DNA of 64,000 bases from Centroberyx gerrardi (Eukaryota > Chordata > Actinopteri > Beryciformes > Berycidae): the NCBI RefSeq assembly GCF_048128805.1, contig NC_136008.1:17721572-17785571 (forward strand), read 5' to 3'. Of the stretch, positions 23,540-35,225 are shown piece after piece. The notes beneath the pieces are model-generated. The model was not told where the DNA came from. It did no database searches and worked only from the letters and a program-made list of their open reading frames with translations. The position numbers and the translations under genes are program-made. Position 1 is the first letter of the stretch, and each line of letters begins with the position of its first letter.

Positions 23540-24276
23540 TTGGTAAAAATAAAACTTAACATTGAATTTAAAAAAAACAAAAAAAACAAAAAAAACAGTG
23601 AGCAAATGCCACAAATGGTTTAACAGCCCAAGAAGTAACATTGACGTAAAAATATGTACATCAAAATATGGCTTAACAATACAGCAGTATACTCAAAGTG
23701 TTCAGGTCTAAATGGCAGGGGGTCATGAAGCCCGTACACACAGGCACAATCACCTGCACAAACAATCACACAGACAAGAATGAGGACGGTTATGTTTTAG
23801 GATCAGACTCGCTCCTTTGGCCTGAGCTAAAATTGCATGGAGTGTAAGTCATGTCTCTTTTTACAACATGGCGTTATAGAGCAATGCAAGTCTGAAAACA
23901 ACTTTAAACATGGCAAACAAATACATAAAAACTTCCATTGCCCCCCCCCCCCCCCCCCATCTAAAAAAAAAAAAAAATACATCTTTGTTTCCTGTATGTT
24001 TGTGCAGAAGTAGACCATTTGCTGGAGAGATGGGGGCCAGCTAGACATGCTGTGATGTCCCATCTCCGAGTCACGCAGAGGTCCGTGGATTTGAATCGAC
24101 ACTCCAACATCAAACATTAAGCAGGACCACTATAAGGAGAATTGAAACCGCCCGGGGGTGCAAAGGTGCTCCACTCAGTAACAGCATTACAAATGATAGC
24201 AGAAGGATAAACTTGTCCATCTAGCTGGCTACATCCCTTGTCGTCAGTTTAGGTACTTTTGATTTTGCGCAGCCGT

Positions 24277-27207
24277 TCAGAGAAGCAGAGGAGCGCCCGA
24301 AGAGTCCGTTTCGGTCTCATGCAGATAGGGCGAGTAGGCTGTGGCAGTGCTGGAGGAGTACACTGTGAGAGAAACGGCATTATTTACTGAAAAGCATTGA
24401 TGAAAAGAAGACAAACAGCAGAAACTAGACTAGCCAATACAGTGGATGATGGCCCACTTAAATGGTTCGTGCACAAATTGCGAGGCATAAAACAGTTGTG
24501 AGAGTTTAACCCGGGACCCTGGCACATTCCCAGGCCGCGATGTGAAAGATGTGCAAACATAATGTGGTGCACCCTCATTCAAAGACATGTAACAGGACAC
24601 CCCCTCCTATTTAACAGGCTCTCCGCTGAACAACACAAAAAAAAAAGAGGCTGCTGCACAGTAATCCATCTGTAACCCAAGTTGTTCACTAAAATGACAT
24701 AATAAACCATGGGACATTATGTGGCATATATTTAATGTGATTTGATCCGCTGGTGTACGACCCCTGAGCTAGACGGGAAACGGGGCGGGGTGATGGGTGG
24801 GTGTAGGGTGGCAGAGGAGAGGAGGAGGCAGCTAATGAGTAAGGGATTGCAATATACAGAGAAAAGGCAGGAATGTAGGGCTTTCACTATCCAGGAGTCC
24901 CATCAAAGCCTGGTATGCCACTGGAAAGCAGAGAGGAGGTGAGAAAACGCCTGCAGCTGCAGCAGGTACAATAGAGCGTGAGCACTGAGCCCCAGAGACT
25001 CATGACCGATTCGCCAGAGTAGTAATTATACCTCAATGAGCAGGACAAATAGAACTGGGGCTCTAATCAGCACAATCAACTCCTCTATTAATATTGCTAT
25101 GAGGTACACTACCAGTTAAAAGTTTAGACACACCTGATTGAATGTACTATGTTTGTCAATATCTTAAAGCCATTTTGATGTAAAGGCTTATGCTTAAATG
25201 CTTGAAATGTGTTTCTTAGACAAATATAAATAGTGAAGCCTGTGTATGAATTTTTTTCCAAAGACTTTGCCTCTCCATCAAGGCAAAGGGCGGCTACTTG
25301 AAAGAATCTAAAATAAAAGATAGTTTTGATTTGTTTAACACTTTTTTGGTCATTGCATAATTCCATTTGTGTTATTTCATAGTTTTGATGTCTTTACGGT
25401 TATTCTAAAATGTGAAAAATAAAGAAAAATGCATGTCCAAACTTTTGACTGGAAGTGTACTTTTTTTTTTTAAACCACAAATCATACATGTACACTGAGA
25501 CACTGATTGATGTTGAATCAGATTCAAGTCTTAATACCTCATTCATCCTCGTGTTTCGACCCAAAACTGTGTTGGAGCGCACGTTATGGAAAATTCCCAC
25601 ATGTACTTACTTCTCCCACTGTAGTGTCTCATCTTCCTCGCCAGTTCGTCTGACGATGTCTGCTCTGACACTTTCACCTCAGGCGCTGCAGCAGGGGACA
25701 AAAAGAGAAAATGAACACAAGCAGACAAGGCGGTTGAACAAAACAAGGTGGTGTAATCAACACAAAATTACAGATAGCCACGATACACTGGCAGTTTAAA
25801 GTTAAATTTGGTGACCCCCTACTATTATTCAATGCATGTTTGTAGAATACTCTGTGTACCCGTTTCCACTTGCCCCAGATAATCGTTATCCTCATGTCAT
25901 TGCCTCTAAAATGCCTTGTGTATTGGGGGATTAATACAGTGAAACAAACAAAACAGCTTCAACGGCGTTCCAACAGACACCATGAGTCACTGGTCACATG
26001 ACTGGTGTATTTGGTATGTTGCAAGGAGGGGGGAAAGTGTTGTCACTGGATATCTTGTATTGTATTACGAAAGTTATAGCCTAAATACTTATACTGCAGT
26101 AATTATTCATGTTGATCAGTTTAATAAACTGGTCTGACATGGCAGGACATCTATTAAAATCTTACTGTCACTGCTCATGAAGGTGTTGGTCATGGTCTCA
26201 TTGCCGCTGTCAGGCAGGGTCCCGTCGCTCCTCCCATTGGGACGCTGCACCGCGGACTGGTGGCTTTTGTTCCTCTTGCCTTTTCGCGTGCTGATGCGGA
26301 TGACGCCGTGCACCAGCTTGCACTCGGCCTCCTGCTCCTCCAGGTTGTAGTCCTGGGCGATGCTGTAGATGAGCTCGCTGATCTCGTTGGTCTTGCGGGA
26401 GAAAGAGGAGTCAGAGGTGCACTTGGCCAGCTGGTCAATCTGGTGCAGGGCGTAAAGCTCCAGCAGCTTCTTGGTGATAAGAGAGTCAATATCTGTACCC
26501 GTGTCGCTCAGGTCGTCTAAGTCGGGGTCGTCCCGGGAGTACAGGCTGGTGTTGCTGATTGGCCGCTGGCTGTCCCCCTTGCCGGTCGTACGGGTCCGTT
26601 TGGGGACAGAGTACGGATACTTTACCGTCTGACCTGCGATGCGCACATCTGGGTAGCGGAAGCTGTCGCTGGTGGGCAGCTTGGAGGGCTTGGCGGACTT
26701 GCTAGACTCTAAAGGGATGCCGCAGGTGGGGTTGGACACAGCCATGCCATTGGGCGGGTGGGTCTCGCTACCCGCTTTGGAGGGGTGGTCTGTGGAGCTC
26801 TCGTTGACGGGCAGGCAGGGCTCTCGGCTGCCATAGAAGCCGCAGGTCAGCACGCAGCAGATAAGGGCCTTACAGCCACTCCAGCCCATGGAGGCACAGG
26901 AGCCGCAGGCATGTCTGCTGGTGGGTGTGTTATCCGCCGACCCAGGAATGAAACCTATAGTCTCTGACCCCCGTCCGGTGCCGTTCCGCGGGTGGCCCCT
27001 GCGGCTGTGCTTGGCCTCCGAGTAGCGGGAGTGCTCGGCGTGGGGCTCGTGCGTGTGCTCCCCGTGAGCGTCCTTGTAGGACTCCTGGCTGGTGGTGCTT
27101 TCCCTGGATATAGTCCGACTCTGTCGATACCCGTCTGCCCTGGAGCTGGAGGTGTGCTTCTTGTGGTGGCGGGACGCCTGGGGAGCCCCTGTGCTGTGGC
27201 CAGGCAT
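24277..27207 (-). CDS. kdf1: Keratinocyte differentiation factor 1
   Basis: KDF1 (C1orf172) controls the switch from proliferation to differentiation in epidermis. Coding exons (transcript order): 26166-27207, 25611-25685, 24277-24362; 1203 bases, 400 aa (human 398). ATG at 27207: MPGHSTGAPQASRHHKKHTS. The N-terminal third is rich in Ser/His/Arg. Residues about 100-126 form a Cys-rich block (CGSCASMGWSGCKALICCVL), probably membrane-associated. The strongly conserved part reads YALHQIDQLAKCTSD, SELIYSIAQDYNLEEQEAEC and LVHGVIRISTRKGKR, matching human FSVHQIDELAKCTSD and IIRISTRKS. Exon 2 supplies VSEQTSSDELARKMRHYSG. Exon 3 ends ETDSSGAPLLL, near human TDTDSSGAPLLQVYC. Donors and acceptors are canonical (GTAAGA, GTAAGT) and phases agree. 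Intron 2 holds a deleted Tc1/mariner copy. A 5' UTR exon upstream of about 27230 is likely. Confidence 0.95.
25105..25459. mobile_element. Internally deleted Tc1/mariner element in kdf1 intron 2
   Basis: Bounded by TA dinucleotides (25105-25106 and 25458-25459). The ends CACTACCAGTTAAAAGTTTA and CCAAACTTTTGACTGGAAGTG are terminal inverted repeats of a common fish Tc1-like family. The right part keeps CATCAAGGCAAAGGGCGGCT and AACACTTTTTTGGTCATTGC, typical of the sequence after the transposase gene, but the transposase itself is gone. A 355-bp non-autonomous relic. Confidence 0.9.
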
Positions 27208-27940
27208 GGCTCAGAATGCCTGACACCTGGTGTGGAAGAGGAAATTTTGGAAATAGCAAACCAGGTGTTAAAACCTCCACTCTTGTAGCCACATAGGCCA
27301 CCAGCCAATAAACACCCTGTGGCACTTTAAAAATAGCCTGCCTGAAAGACATAATAACATGGAGTAAACCATTCTGCTGTCAAGTTCCTGTCAAATTTTA
27401 ATTTCCCCCTCAAGTCAGGGAATGTAAATACAGCAGTAACTGCATAAAGTGCTGGCCTGATAATAATTTGGCCCACTCGTCGCGCCCAAAAAGCTTTTGT
27501 TTGGCCTACTTCTGTAGGACTCAGGTAAGCCAATATCTCATTCAACAACGTATACCTATTTTCAGTTACGGTATAACACGTTCACCTACCGCATATGAGT
27601 CAACAGTTTGGGTTGTTTTGTCCCAAATAAGATCTGCGATAAAACCACGGAAGTCTCAGAGAGAAAACTTTCTTCTGCTTGCGCTTGAAAGAGAGAAAGA
27701 AAGAAAGCAAGCTTTCGACCGCTGAACTTTCCAGGTGATTTCTTTCGGGTCCGCGGAAAAAAAACAACCCTTTGCAAATCTCAGGTGTGGCGCCACGACC
27801 GAACTGCCCAACTCATCTCCTTCGTGTCGTCTCCTTTTGGTGAATTTCACAGTGTTGAGTTACCGAGAGTCTCCCAATGTTTGGCTATTACCTGCGGCTA
27901 CAGCTAATCCCAGATCCTACACCCACCCACAGGTGAGTCG

Positions 27941-27966
27941 TGACGTCACGCGAGGCGGATATAAAT
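27941..27966. promoter_or_regulatory. Palindromic CRE beside a TATA-like box upstream of kdf1
   Basis: TGACGTCA (27941-27948) lies 11 bases from TATAAAT (27960-27966, plus-strand reading). The site is about 740 bases upstream of the kdf1 ATG. It may be the kdf1 promoter read on the minus strand (TTTATATCC), or a plus-strand promoter; a donor-like CACAG/GTGAGT on the plus strand at 27927-27937 adds to the ambiguity. Confidence 0.4.
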
Positions 27967-28261
27967 GTGCAGAAGAAGAAGATGAATAATAAAAGAAAAA
28001 GGAAAGAGGACAGTGAAGAGAAAAATAAATAAAAAGCAGAGAAAGAAAACTAAAAACAAAAAAAGGGGGTAAAGAAAAGAAGGAAAAAGTTAAGAGGAGA
28101 ACAGTTGCAGCCAAAGCTCATCACCCATCCGTCTGTGTACTGGACGTCCTTGTTTGGCTTTGCATCGTAGCCTGGTTGTAGTTTGGGACCATGAGATTTA
28201 ACAGAACAGCTGATGGTGTTAGTTTGCACTGTGCGTTGTGGAAAGCGGGTTTCCTCATTCA

Positions 28262-28268
28262 TATCTGA

Positions 28269-28340
<72 letters not shown>
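28262..28340. repeat. (TC)n-(CA)n compound microsatellite
   Basis: CT/TC run followed immediately by a CA run. Confidence 0.95.
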
Positions 28341-28343
<3 letters not shown>

Positions 28344-28581
28344 GGTCTGAGAGACAGAAAGAGGTGCACAGCTGCAGAGCCAGCAGGTGTTTTTCCAACC
28401 AACATCTTTCATTCTGTCCTATTTTTTCCCTCTATGGAAACACTTAATCACCCACTCTTTGAAGATTTGAAATAGTAGGCCCATTAGGTGAGAAATATAT
28501 GAGTTTGTGCAGCCTAGTAAGTTGTGGTTTCGCTGTAATCAGAATGAAATAGAAGCAGTAGGAAATGAAATACAGCAAGAT

Positions 28582-28587
28582 TTTATT
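28582..28587 (-). terminator. Candidate polyadenylation signal of the TPBG-like gene
   Basis: AATAAA in the minus-strand sense, about 680 bases after the stop codon at 29268. Confidence 0.4.
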
Positions 28588-29267
28588 GAATATTGATAAT
28601 AGAAATATCATGGTCATGAGCAAAAGTAACTTCAAGGTTTCATATAATATTAATATCTAAACCTTTTAATATTACATTTTCCAGATTACATTATAAATTC
28701 TACATTTCATGGTAAATATGGTTAATTTAATTCAAGGATTGTTTTCTGTATACATTAGTTATAGGCTACTGAAGCATACTCTCTCTAATAAAGAGCTATA
28801 CCAAAATCTACTGGGTCTCTAAGGATTAAAAATATTTTAGGTCAACATGCACTACCCATGCCATGAAGTGAACAATATTCTGGAGTATGTAGACATATTC
28901 AAAGACTTCATACCAAAGAGGAGAGAACCATAATTGACAAAAACGTAGAAAAGCAGCAGTTCACTGTCCATTATCAGGTTCGAATGTAGTCTATGTATCT
29001 TTATAAAAAAAATGCTGTGAATAGACTGATGATATCAACACTCAAAACAAAGACCCACAAAAGGATGAAGACAATGCTGCAGTGCCTCAGAAACAAAAAG
29101 GCACTTATAAGGTATGAGCTTAATAAGTTATATTTACAGTATGTACAAGGAGCCTGGAAGCTCAAACATAAAATGAACTCTTAGAATCAGCAAACCTTTA
29201 ATGGCACACACCATACACATTCACATCTATGTCATATCTGTCCGACTACTGTAGCTACAGAGAGTGG

Positions 29268-30785
29268 TCATAAGTTCACAGGGGGCGAGGTAGTCACCTG
29301 TTTGAGCTGAGTGTCTGTGGGCATCTGAACCATACAGGTGTCGGGCCGTAGCTGCGGCGAGGGAGCTAACCCAAAACGTCCTTGCATCCTTCCCCCACAG
29401 CCGTCTCCTGACAGGTGGCCGAGCCGAGGGTCCGAGTCGATCTCGTAACGGTAGTGATACCCCTCCAGCACGTCCCGACAGGCATCTCTCATTTCAATGA
29501 TCCACTTCTTCATACCTTTGCGATTGAGATAGAGCACAAAGAGAAAGACCATGCCCACAAACCCCAGCACCAGCCCTAGGAAGACGTAAGACGTCTGCAG
29601 GGTGAGGTCAGTCACCTCTCCTTGGACAGGAACATCACACCCAATGGCCTGGACCCCAAGCCCTTGCAGCCGGGCGTCACTTAACCCTCTTGGCGAGGCG
29701 CACCTCACAGTCTCCACATCCGCCACCTGAGCCCTGGAAGTATTCAGCCAGGCCACAAAGCTACGGATCTCACAAGAGCAGGTGTAGGGGTTGTGGCCCA
29801 GCAGGATGCGGATGTTCCCCAGCCTCCCCAGCTCTCGCAACGCATCGGCTCTGAATGTCCTGAAGGCGTTGTGGGTCAGGTCCAGCACCTCCAGATGGTT
29901 CATGCCGGAAAAGGTGCCATTGTAGATAGCCACCAGAGAGTTGTTAGGAAGGAAGAGGTGCTGCAGATTGGGAAGATGGGAGAACATCCCCGGGGGCAGG
30001 AGCGCTAGGTGGTTTCCAGAGAGGTCCAGGCGGAGGAGCCCCCTCAGGCCGCCCCAGCGCAGTGCAGTAGTGAGGTCTGTCAGGGAGGTGGAGTTGTACA
30101 GCGAGCGGCTGAGGTTGAGCTCCTGAAGGGGACTGCCAGGGATGCTGAGAGCCTCTGGATGGATCAGTGCCAGCTGGTTGCCGCTGAGGTCCAGAAAGCG
30201 CAGGTTGGTCAGGGCAGAGAAGCTGTGGGATGCCACCTCTGTAATCCTGTGAAGACGGCTACACACTGTAAAGTTTGTCCTTAGACATTTAATGTTTAAT
30301 ATTCTCATGTTTGGATACAGTAAAAAATAACTGATGCATCTAATTTTAGTGATTACATCCAAGTAAACAGATGAAAGTAACCCACATCCACAGAAATACA
30401 CATTATGCTGTATTTATTTATTTAGATGCACATCAAGGAAGTTAATCATATTATCCCAATATGGTTTAAATTAGAATCAAGATATATTTTCAGAGATGAA
30501 CAAAGATCAGTGATGATATCCTCACCTATTATTGCTTAAAATGAGGTTGGTGACATTCTCCAGCTCTGTAAATGAATCAGGTCCAATCCAGTGTACATTA
30601 TTCCCTGTGACAATGACAGTCCTTGCATACCCTGGAATACCTGGTGGCACCGCGCGCAGGTCCTTAGAAACACATTTCACTGTGCGTGTGACAGCAAAAC
30701 ATTCACAGCCAAAAGGACACTCCGAGCACTGGTATGGTGCACAAAGCAATACACCCAAAAGCATGCGGACTGCAAAAATACACAT
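29268..30785 (-). CDS. Trophoblast glycoprotein (TPBG/5T4/WAIF1)-like LRR membrane protein
   Basis: Type I membrane glycoprotein of the TPBG family; mammalian TPBG inhibits Wnt/beta-catenin signalling by altering LRP6. Exons (transcript order) 30526-30785 and 29268-30246, phase 2, joined inside LSNNR/ITEV; 412 aa (human TPBG 420). The first in-frame ATG is at 30785 (MCIFAVRMLLGVLL, signal peptide). Order: LRRNT cysteines (C23, C27, C29, C38), leucine-rich repeats to about residue 240 with LDLSGNQLALI and LDLSGNHLALLPPG, LRRCT (NPYTCSCEIRSFVAWLN..VRCASP), transmembrane helix about 304-327 (FLGLVLGFVGMVFLFVLYLN), then the family hallmark RKGMKKWIIEMRDACRDVLE and GYHYRYEIDSDPRL. N-glycosylation sequons include N131, N138, N189 and N255. 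The tail ends PPVNL rather than TPBG's SDV. It is a TPBG paralogue (tpbga, tpbgb or tpbgl); which one is unclear. Confidence 0.9.
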
Positions 30786-32449
30786 CTCTAAATTGTAGCC
30801 CAATAACAACAAGGAGTATTTCTTTAAGAGTAAAAAAAAAAATCCAGAATATGTATTAGGACAGAAAAAAAAAACCTTGAGTCTAGGTGAACAAAGAAGT
30901 CAAATTCTAAATGTTATCAAACCTCTTCTAGGGATACAAGCTTTTGTTCTCACCAACTCAAATACTACAGAGGTGGTAAAGAGCGCTTCAGCATCAGTCC
31001 CTCCTCATCTGCTCTACTCTGGGAATAAAGGTTCCAGTAAATTGATGGTAGTTCATATCACGCAGAATCTTGTGCAGAAAAAAGGTACGTGGTTCTCTTA
31101 AAGGTACAGTAGGGCATCCACAGCCTGTGACCTACACCACAGTCTATATGGGGAAATACAAAAGAAGCTTTGTACAGGATACATCCAAAATTGAATCATG
31201 TTACAAAAAAACACAAGTAAATTGATACGACAGGTGTATAAAATAATAATATTCATTTGGAATACATAACATCAAAAACAAACACAATGCATGTTGTTCA
31301 TAAATAATAATACTGTAGTGTAGTATTGCTTGCAATCTGTATAATTCAGTAGAGTTACAGTAACAACCCAGTGTAAGGATGCACATTTCAAAAGCATTGA
31401 AGTTCTGTCTGGACAGCAAATCATCACCTCATGTAAAAAAACAAACAAACAAACAAATCAACATCTGTCTTTATACACCAGAGGAAAGTGAATAGGGGAG
31501 ACATTTTTAAAAGAGAATGCCACTGTTTTTCACATTTGGGTCCTACATTATTCTTTCTTTGGTAGCAGTTAATAGGATTATAATATTTACTATGCATTTT
31601 GTTCGGCTATAGAGTTGCTATTTATCTGAAAATGTACATTAGCCAATTTGAAAGCACATTCATCACTGCAGTTCATGACAAATACCTTACTAAACTCAAC
31701 AGTTTCTTTTCTTCTGAAAAGTTGCTCTATTCTGTTGTAATCCAGCATCAGGAAAGTTGTATTACAGCATAACTGAATAACTGTTTACATGGTGTTTTCA
31801 TTAATTGTAGACATCTTCATAATAACAATAACGAAAACAACAAAGAACCCCTCTTGTGTAAAACAGTGTTAGTGCTCTTTGACAGATAGGATGTTTACAC
31901 ACCAGACTAAATGAAAAGTAAATAATACACTCTTTATGAAAATAACTGCCAACAGGAGAATCACATTCAATTGCTTTCAGAACTGAGTAAGAAATAATAT
32001 GTTTGTTAAAGAATGCTTTGACATTTAAAATCTTAGTTTGTCATTTTCTTCAAACACATCACATCTGGTGTGAAAAGCCTCTCCATTGCCCATCAGTTTT
32101 CTCTAAAATAGCTTGCTTTCAATGGGGAATGCTAACCAGCCATTTTAGGAATGCTCAAGGGCAAACGGCCTCTCCCAGTGTGATAAATGCTCAGTGAAGA
32201 AAAATAACCCCTAAAATCTCAACTGTAAAAGTATCCCTTGATTATTGATTTCAAAATTACCAACAAGCAGCCGGACTTTCCCCTCAAATACCCTCCTGCT
32301 CACTGGAGAAGGTGAAGTCCTTCATTTGGTGTATTTCTGTATGAAGGAGTGTCCCAAACAGATCATTCAGTCCAACAGCCAATGAAACTATATAAAGTAC
32401 AGGAAAAGTCTATGTGTCATCCCAATATATCCCCTCCTGTCCTTAAGGA
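30786..32449. other. Region between the TPBG-like gene and tmem222
   Basis: Holds the 5' flank of the TPBG-like gene and, from 32449 downwards, the likely tmem222 3' UTR. AT-rich, with an (AAAC)n stretch near 31437-31457. No further gene seen. Confidence 0.5.
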
Positions 32450-34645
32450 TTACTGCAGGTTGAATGTGAGGATGAAGGTGACGACGGCACCGGAGAGCAT
32501 CAAGAAGGGCAGCCAGGTCTTGAGGAACGCCGCACAGCTGAAGGATAGAGAGAGGGCAGCGGATGCGTGTCAGAGCAATCATGAAAACCTAGACTTTGTA
32601 TGTGTGTGTGTGTGGGTAAAAACACATTCTCCTATATACTTTGGACAGACAAGGACACAGGAGGTGTGTTGAGTTATCACATGGTCAAATGTCTCCTCTC
32701 CCAGAGGTGCAGCGCTCCCCTCTCCCCACGGCTGCGCCCCAGCCTGTGTCCTACTGTCCTCCCCACCCCTTCTCCTGACACCCTCCCAGCGCAGGGAGCC
32801 CCGGTGGAGAGGTGACCTCCAATGGTGACTTGGAGGGGAGCGCCGCTGTCAATGATGAATTACACGACTCCCCCCTGTTTAAAGACTCCGTGCCCTGGGA
32901 GCATAATGCAGAGGCAGCACAAACTGTGACGACAGCTTCCTCTATGTGGGTCAGCCGAGAATAATGAGGGGGTTTCTCTCAGCCATATGTCTCGCAATGT
33001 TTAGTACCAGCATCCAATAAAGGTTTGCGATGGAGATGCTTTAGCGGTGCTTCAGGCATGTGTTTGGCCCGAGATTGTTAGTATCCATATTTTCCCTGTG
33101 CTAACCACACAAAGATATGATCCACTAACCGTGTGTCACGCAATAACACAATAACAAAGCAAACTGAAAGAAAACTCACCAGAAAGTACAGTCACTGTAA
33201 TTAGAATGGTAATACAAATTGTTAGCTGAAGCTACAATGCTTACCTCACGTGTTTTCCGTGGAGGAGAGACAGCAGACAGAGGTTAACCATGTTCCAGGA
33301 TGTGCTGTTGTCGTAGCGCATAAGGTTGAGTGCCATGGCAACATGGGAATGGCAGTTATCACAGCACAGGTTGTGCTAACACAAAACAAACAAAAAAATA
33401 GTCCTCGTTATATGAATACAGGTGTATACATACGCACATTTGCAAATATAAGTTAATAAATATAAAAATAAAGATCAAGACATAAAAATTAAGTATTTTT
33501 TCTAAACAATGTGCCAATAGACACTGTTGTCTTGTCTGTATATGAGATATGCTCGTCATACCGGCCTACATTTGTATTCCTCAGATGCATCATGGACTGC
33601 TTTGTCCCATGTTGCAGGACCATTTCCACAGACCTTGTCCACATCAAGTTTCCAATACCTGTGCAAAAGAATATTTAATAATATTTAACAATATTTCATT
33701 ATTTAAAAACAACAACATTTTAATTTAAACGTACGGTGTTATCTAGTATGACCCACCTCTTGAAACGCTACTACAATATCTAGTAAGATTTTTATTCATC
33801 AACTTACTTTGTTGGTCTACCAAAGCCCATGTTATCCTCCTGAAAATACAATTTGAAAACATTTAACAAGGTATACCAGTGAATAAGAGCGAGTGACCAA
33901 AGAGCTGTAACAAAAGAGCTGATGAAGGATTAAAGACAGTAGAATAAGTAAATGCAGGTTGCAGGAGCTGGAGTTCACAACTCAGTATCCCATTCATTAT
34001 CAATTCAGCAGCTCTAGTCTGACTCTGTACCAGCATGACATCTCAGATTAAAGCTTTTGGTATCTGGTTTCTATTTAATTTCTATCTCACTGGACTCTCT
34101 TAAGCCATTACACGCTAGCTGCATCTTGTGAAGCATAATGCGTGCAAAAACGACACTCACCGAGACAAAGTATGATCCTGCAAAATCCCGTATGACTCCA
34201 GAAGAGGTGCATATACCCATGTGACCAATGAAGGGCAGCAGCCACCTGTGATGCACCGAGCAGAAAATAAAAACATCGATATGTGTCAAATAATTTGTAT
34301 AGCTACTCGATGGTTTAGCCGAGTGAATGAGATGTGGCAGTGTCTACTTTGCAGGAGGCAATACATGGTTGTATTATCAGTATGGTCTTTGAAATCCAGC
34401 TAACGGCTAACGTAAATCTATTTGATGTGACGTTTGCAAAATAACAGGCTGCTGGCTGAGCAGCTAGCTGGCACATTTAGCTAGCAAGCTGCCAACAGAA
34501 ACAAAACCCAGGGAAATATTATGTTAGCTACTTACGATAATATAGGAATGGGTGTCCAAACAACGCAATACGGGTAACGGCTGTTTTTTCTGTCGTTTTT
34601 CTCAAATCCCCCGTGGTAGTTCATCATGTCGTCTGCCTCCGCCAT
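32450..34645 (-). CDS. tmem222: Transmembrane protein 222
   Basis: Small multi-pass membrane protein of the RTE1/TMEM222 (DUF778) family, whose plant relative tunes ethylene-receptor function; the vertebrate role is poorly defined. Exons (transcript order): 34536-34645, 34161-34245, 33808-33839 (a 32-base micro-exon), 33562-33658, 33245-33375, 32450-32537; 543 bases, 180 aa (human 208, longer at the N-terminus). ATG at 34645: [20 protein letters not shown]. Strongly conserved blocks: [60 protein letters not shown] and [13 protein letters not shown]. Probable membrane segments lie at about 27-50, 138-148 and 157-180. The CCDNCHSH cluster (112-119) is a possible metal-binding or structural motif. 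All splice sites are GT-AG with matching phases. Confidence 0.96.
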
Positions 34646-34720
34646 CACTGGAGTTTGACAGCCTGTGACGTACAGCGTCAAACCGAAACCGGAAACGCGT
34701 ATCTTCCGTCACCGATCTGC
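34380..34720 (-). promoter_or_regulatory. tmem222 5' end with GCTAACG words
   Basis: Around the first exon: GCTAACG at 34399 and 34406, AGCTAGCTGG at about 34462, TTAGCTAGCAAGC at about 34478, and upstream of the ATG a TGACGTA half CRE near 34667. No TATA box. The words belong to a class seen around other gene starts in this window. Confidence 0.35.
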
Positions 34721-35039
34721 GCATCATGCGGATGGGTGCGACTGCGTTCAGTGAACAGAACACAGTTTACTTGCGCATCAGTGCTACGACACTGTTTACC
34801 ATGCGTTGATGAGTGCTGCAGTTTTGTCATCATAATTTTTATATTAAAAGCTTAATAGATGCTCCCTGTTTGTAAACTCTGAAAACTTTATATATATTTA
34901 GATAGAGTTTTATGATAGTGATAATATCTATGCAATTAAACACATTCATGCATGCATGATGTGAAAACTTTATAGCCAACATTTACAAGAATTGACACAT
35001 TTTCTCACAGCACTGTATTTAATTTGTCTTGTGATTATG

Positions 35040-35125
35040 GACGATAGGCTGGCAACACCTTCGTCCAGAAGAAATCAGAACACATTTAATACACACGTAT
35101 TAAATGTGTTCTGATTAGACGATAG
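35040..35125. repeat. Perfect hairpin palindrome inside 8-bp direct repeats
   Basis: Arms AATCAGAACACATTTAATAC (35073-35092) and GTATTAAATGTGTTCTGATT (35097-35116) are exact reverse complements with a four-base loop. The 8-mer GACGATAG occurs at 35040-35047 and again at 35118-35125, right after the second arm. Confidence 0.85.
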
Positions 35126-35135
35126 TACACAGTGT

Positions 35136-35136
<1 letters not shown>

Positions 35137-35180
<44 letters not shown>
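35137..35180. repeat. (CA)n microsatellite
   Basis: Uninterrupted CA repeat. Confidence 0.95.
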
Positions 35181-35181
<1 letters not shown>

Positions 35182-35188
35182 CATAAGA

Positions 35189-35225
35189 TGTCAAATTAAA
35201 ACGAATGATGTCAAATTAAAACGAT
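35189..35225. repeat. Short tandem duplication
   Basis: GATGTCAAATTAAAACGA occurs twice in a row with a two-base junction. Confidence 0.85.

Larger units (their letters stand above)
27208..28500. other. kdf1 5' flank and non-coding DNA
   Basis: Contains the CRE/TATA pair near 27941, a purine-rich run at 27970-28100, and a TC/CA microsatellite (28262-28340). No coding exon recognised. Confidence 0.5.

Noticed and set aside
23941-23974. Poly-C then poly-A tract as a possible processed element tail
   Set aside because: Simple low-complexity tract without a recognisable retroposon body; likely part of the kdf1 3' UTR.
26930-27352. Overlapping minus-strand frames in other phases
   Set aside because: Shadows of the kdf1 first coding exon, whose own frame matches human KDF1.
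30786-30812. Start of the TPBG-like protein at 30812
   Set aside because: The codon there is TTG; the first in-frame ATG is at 30785 and leaves a good signal peptide.
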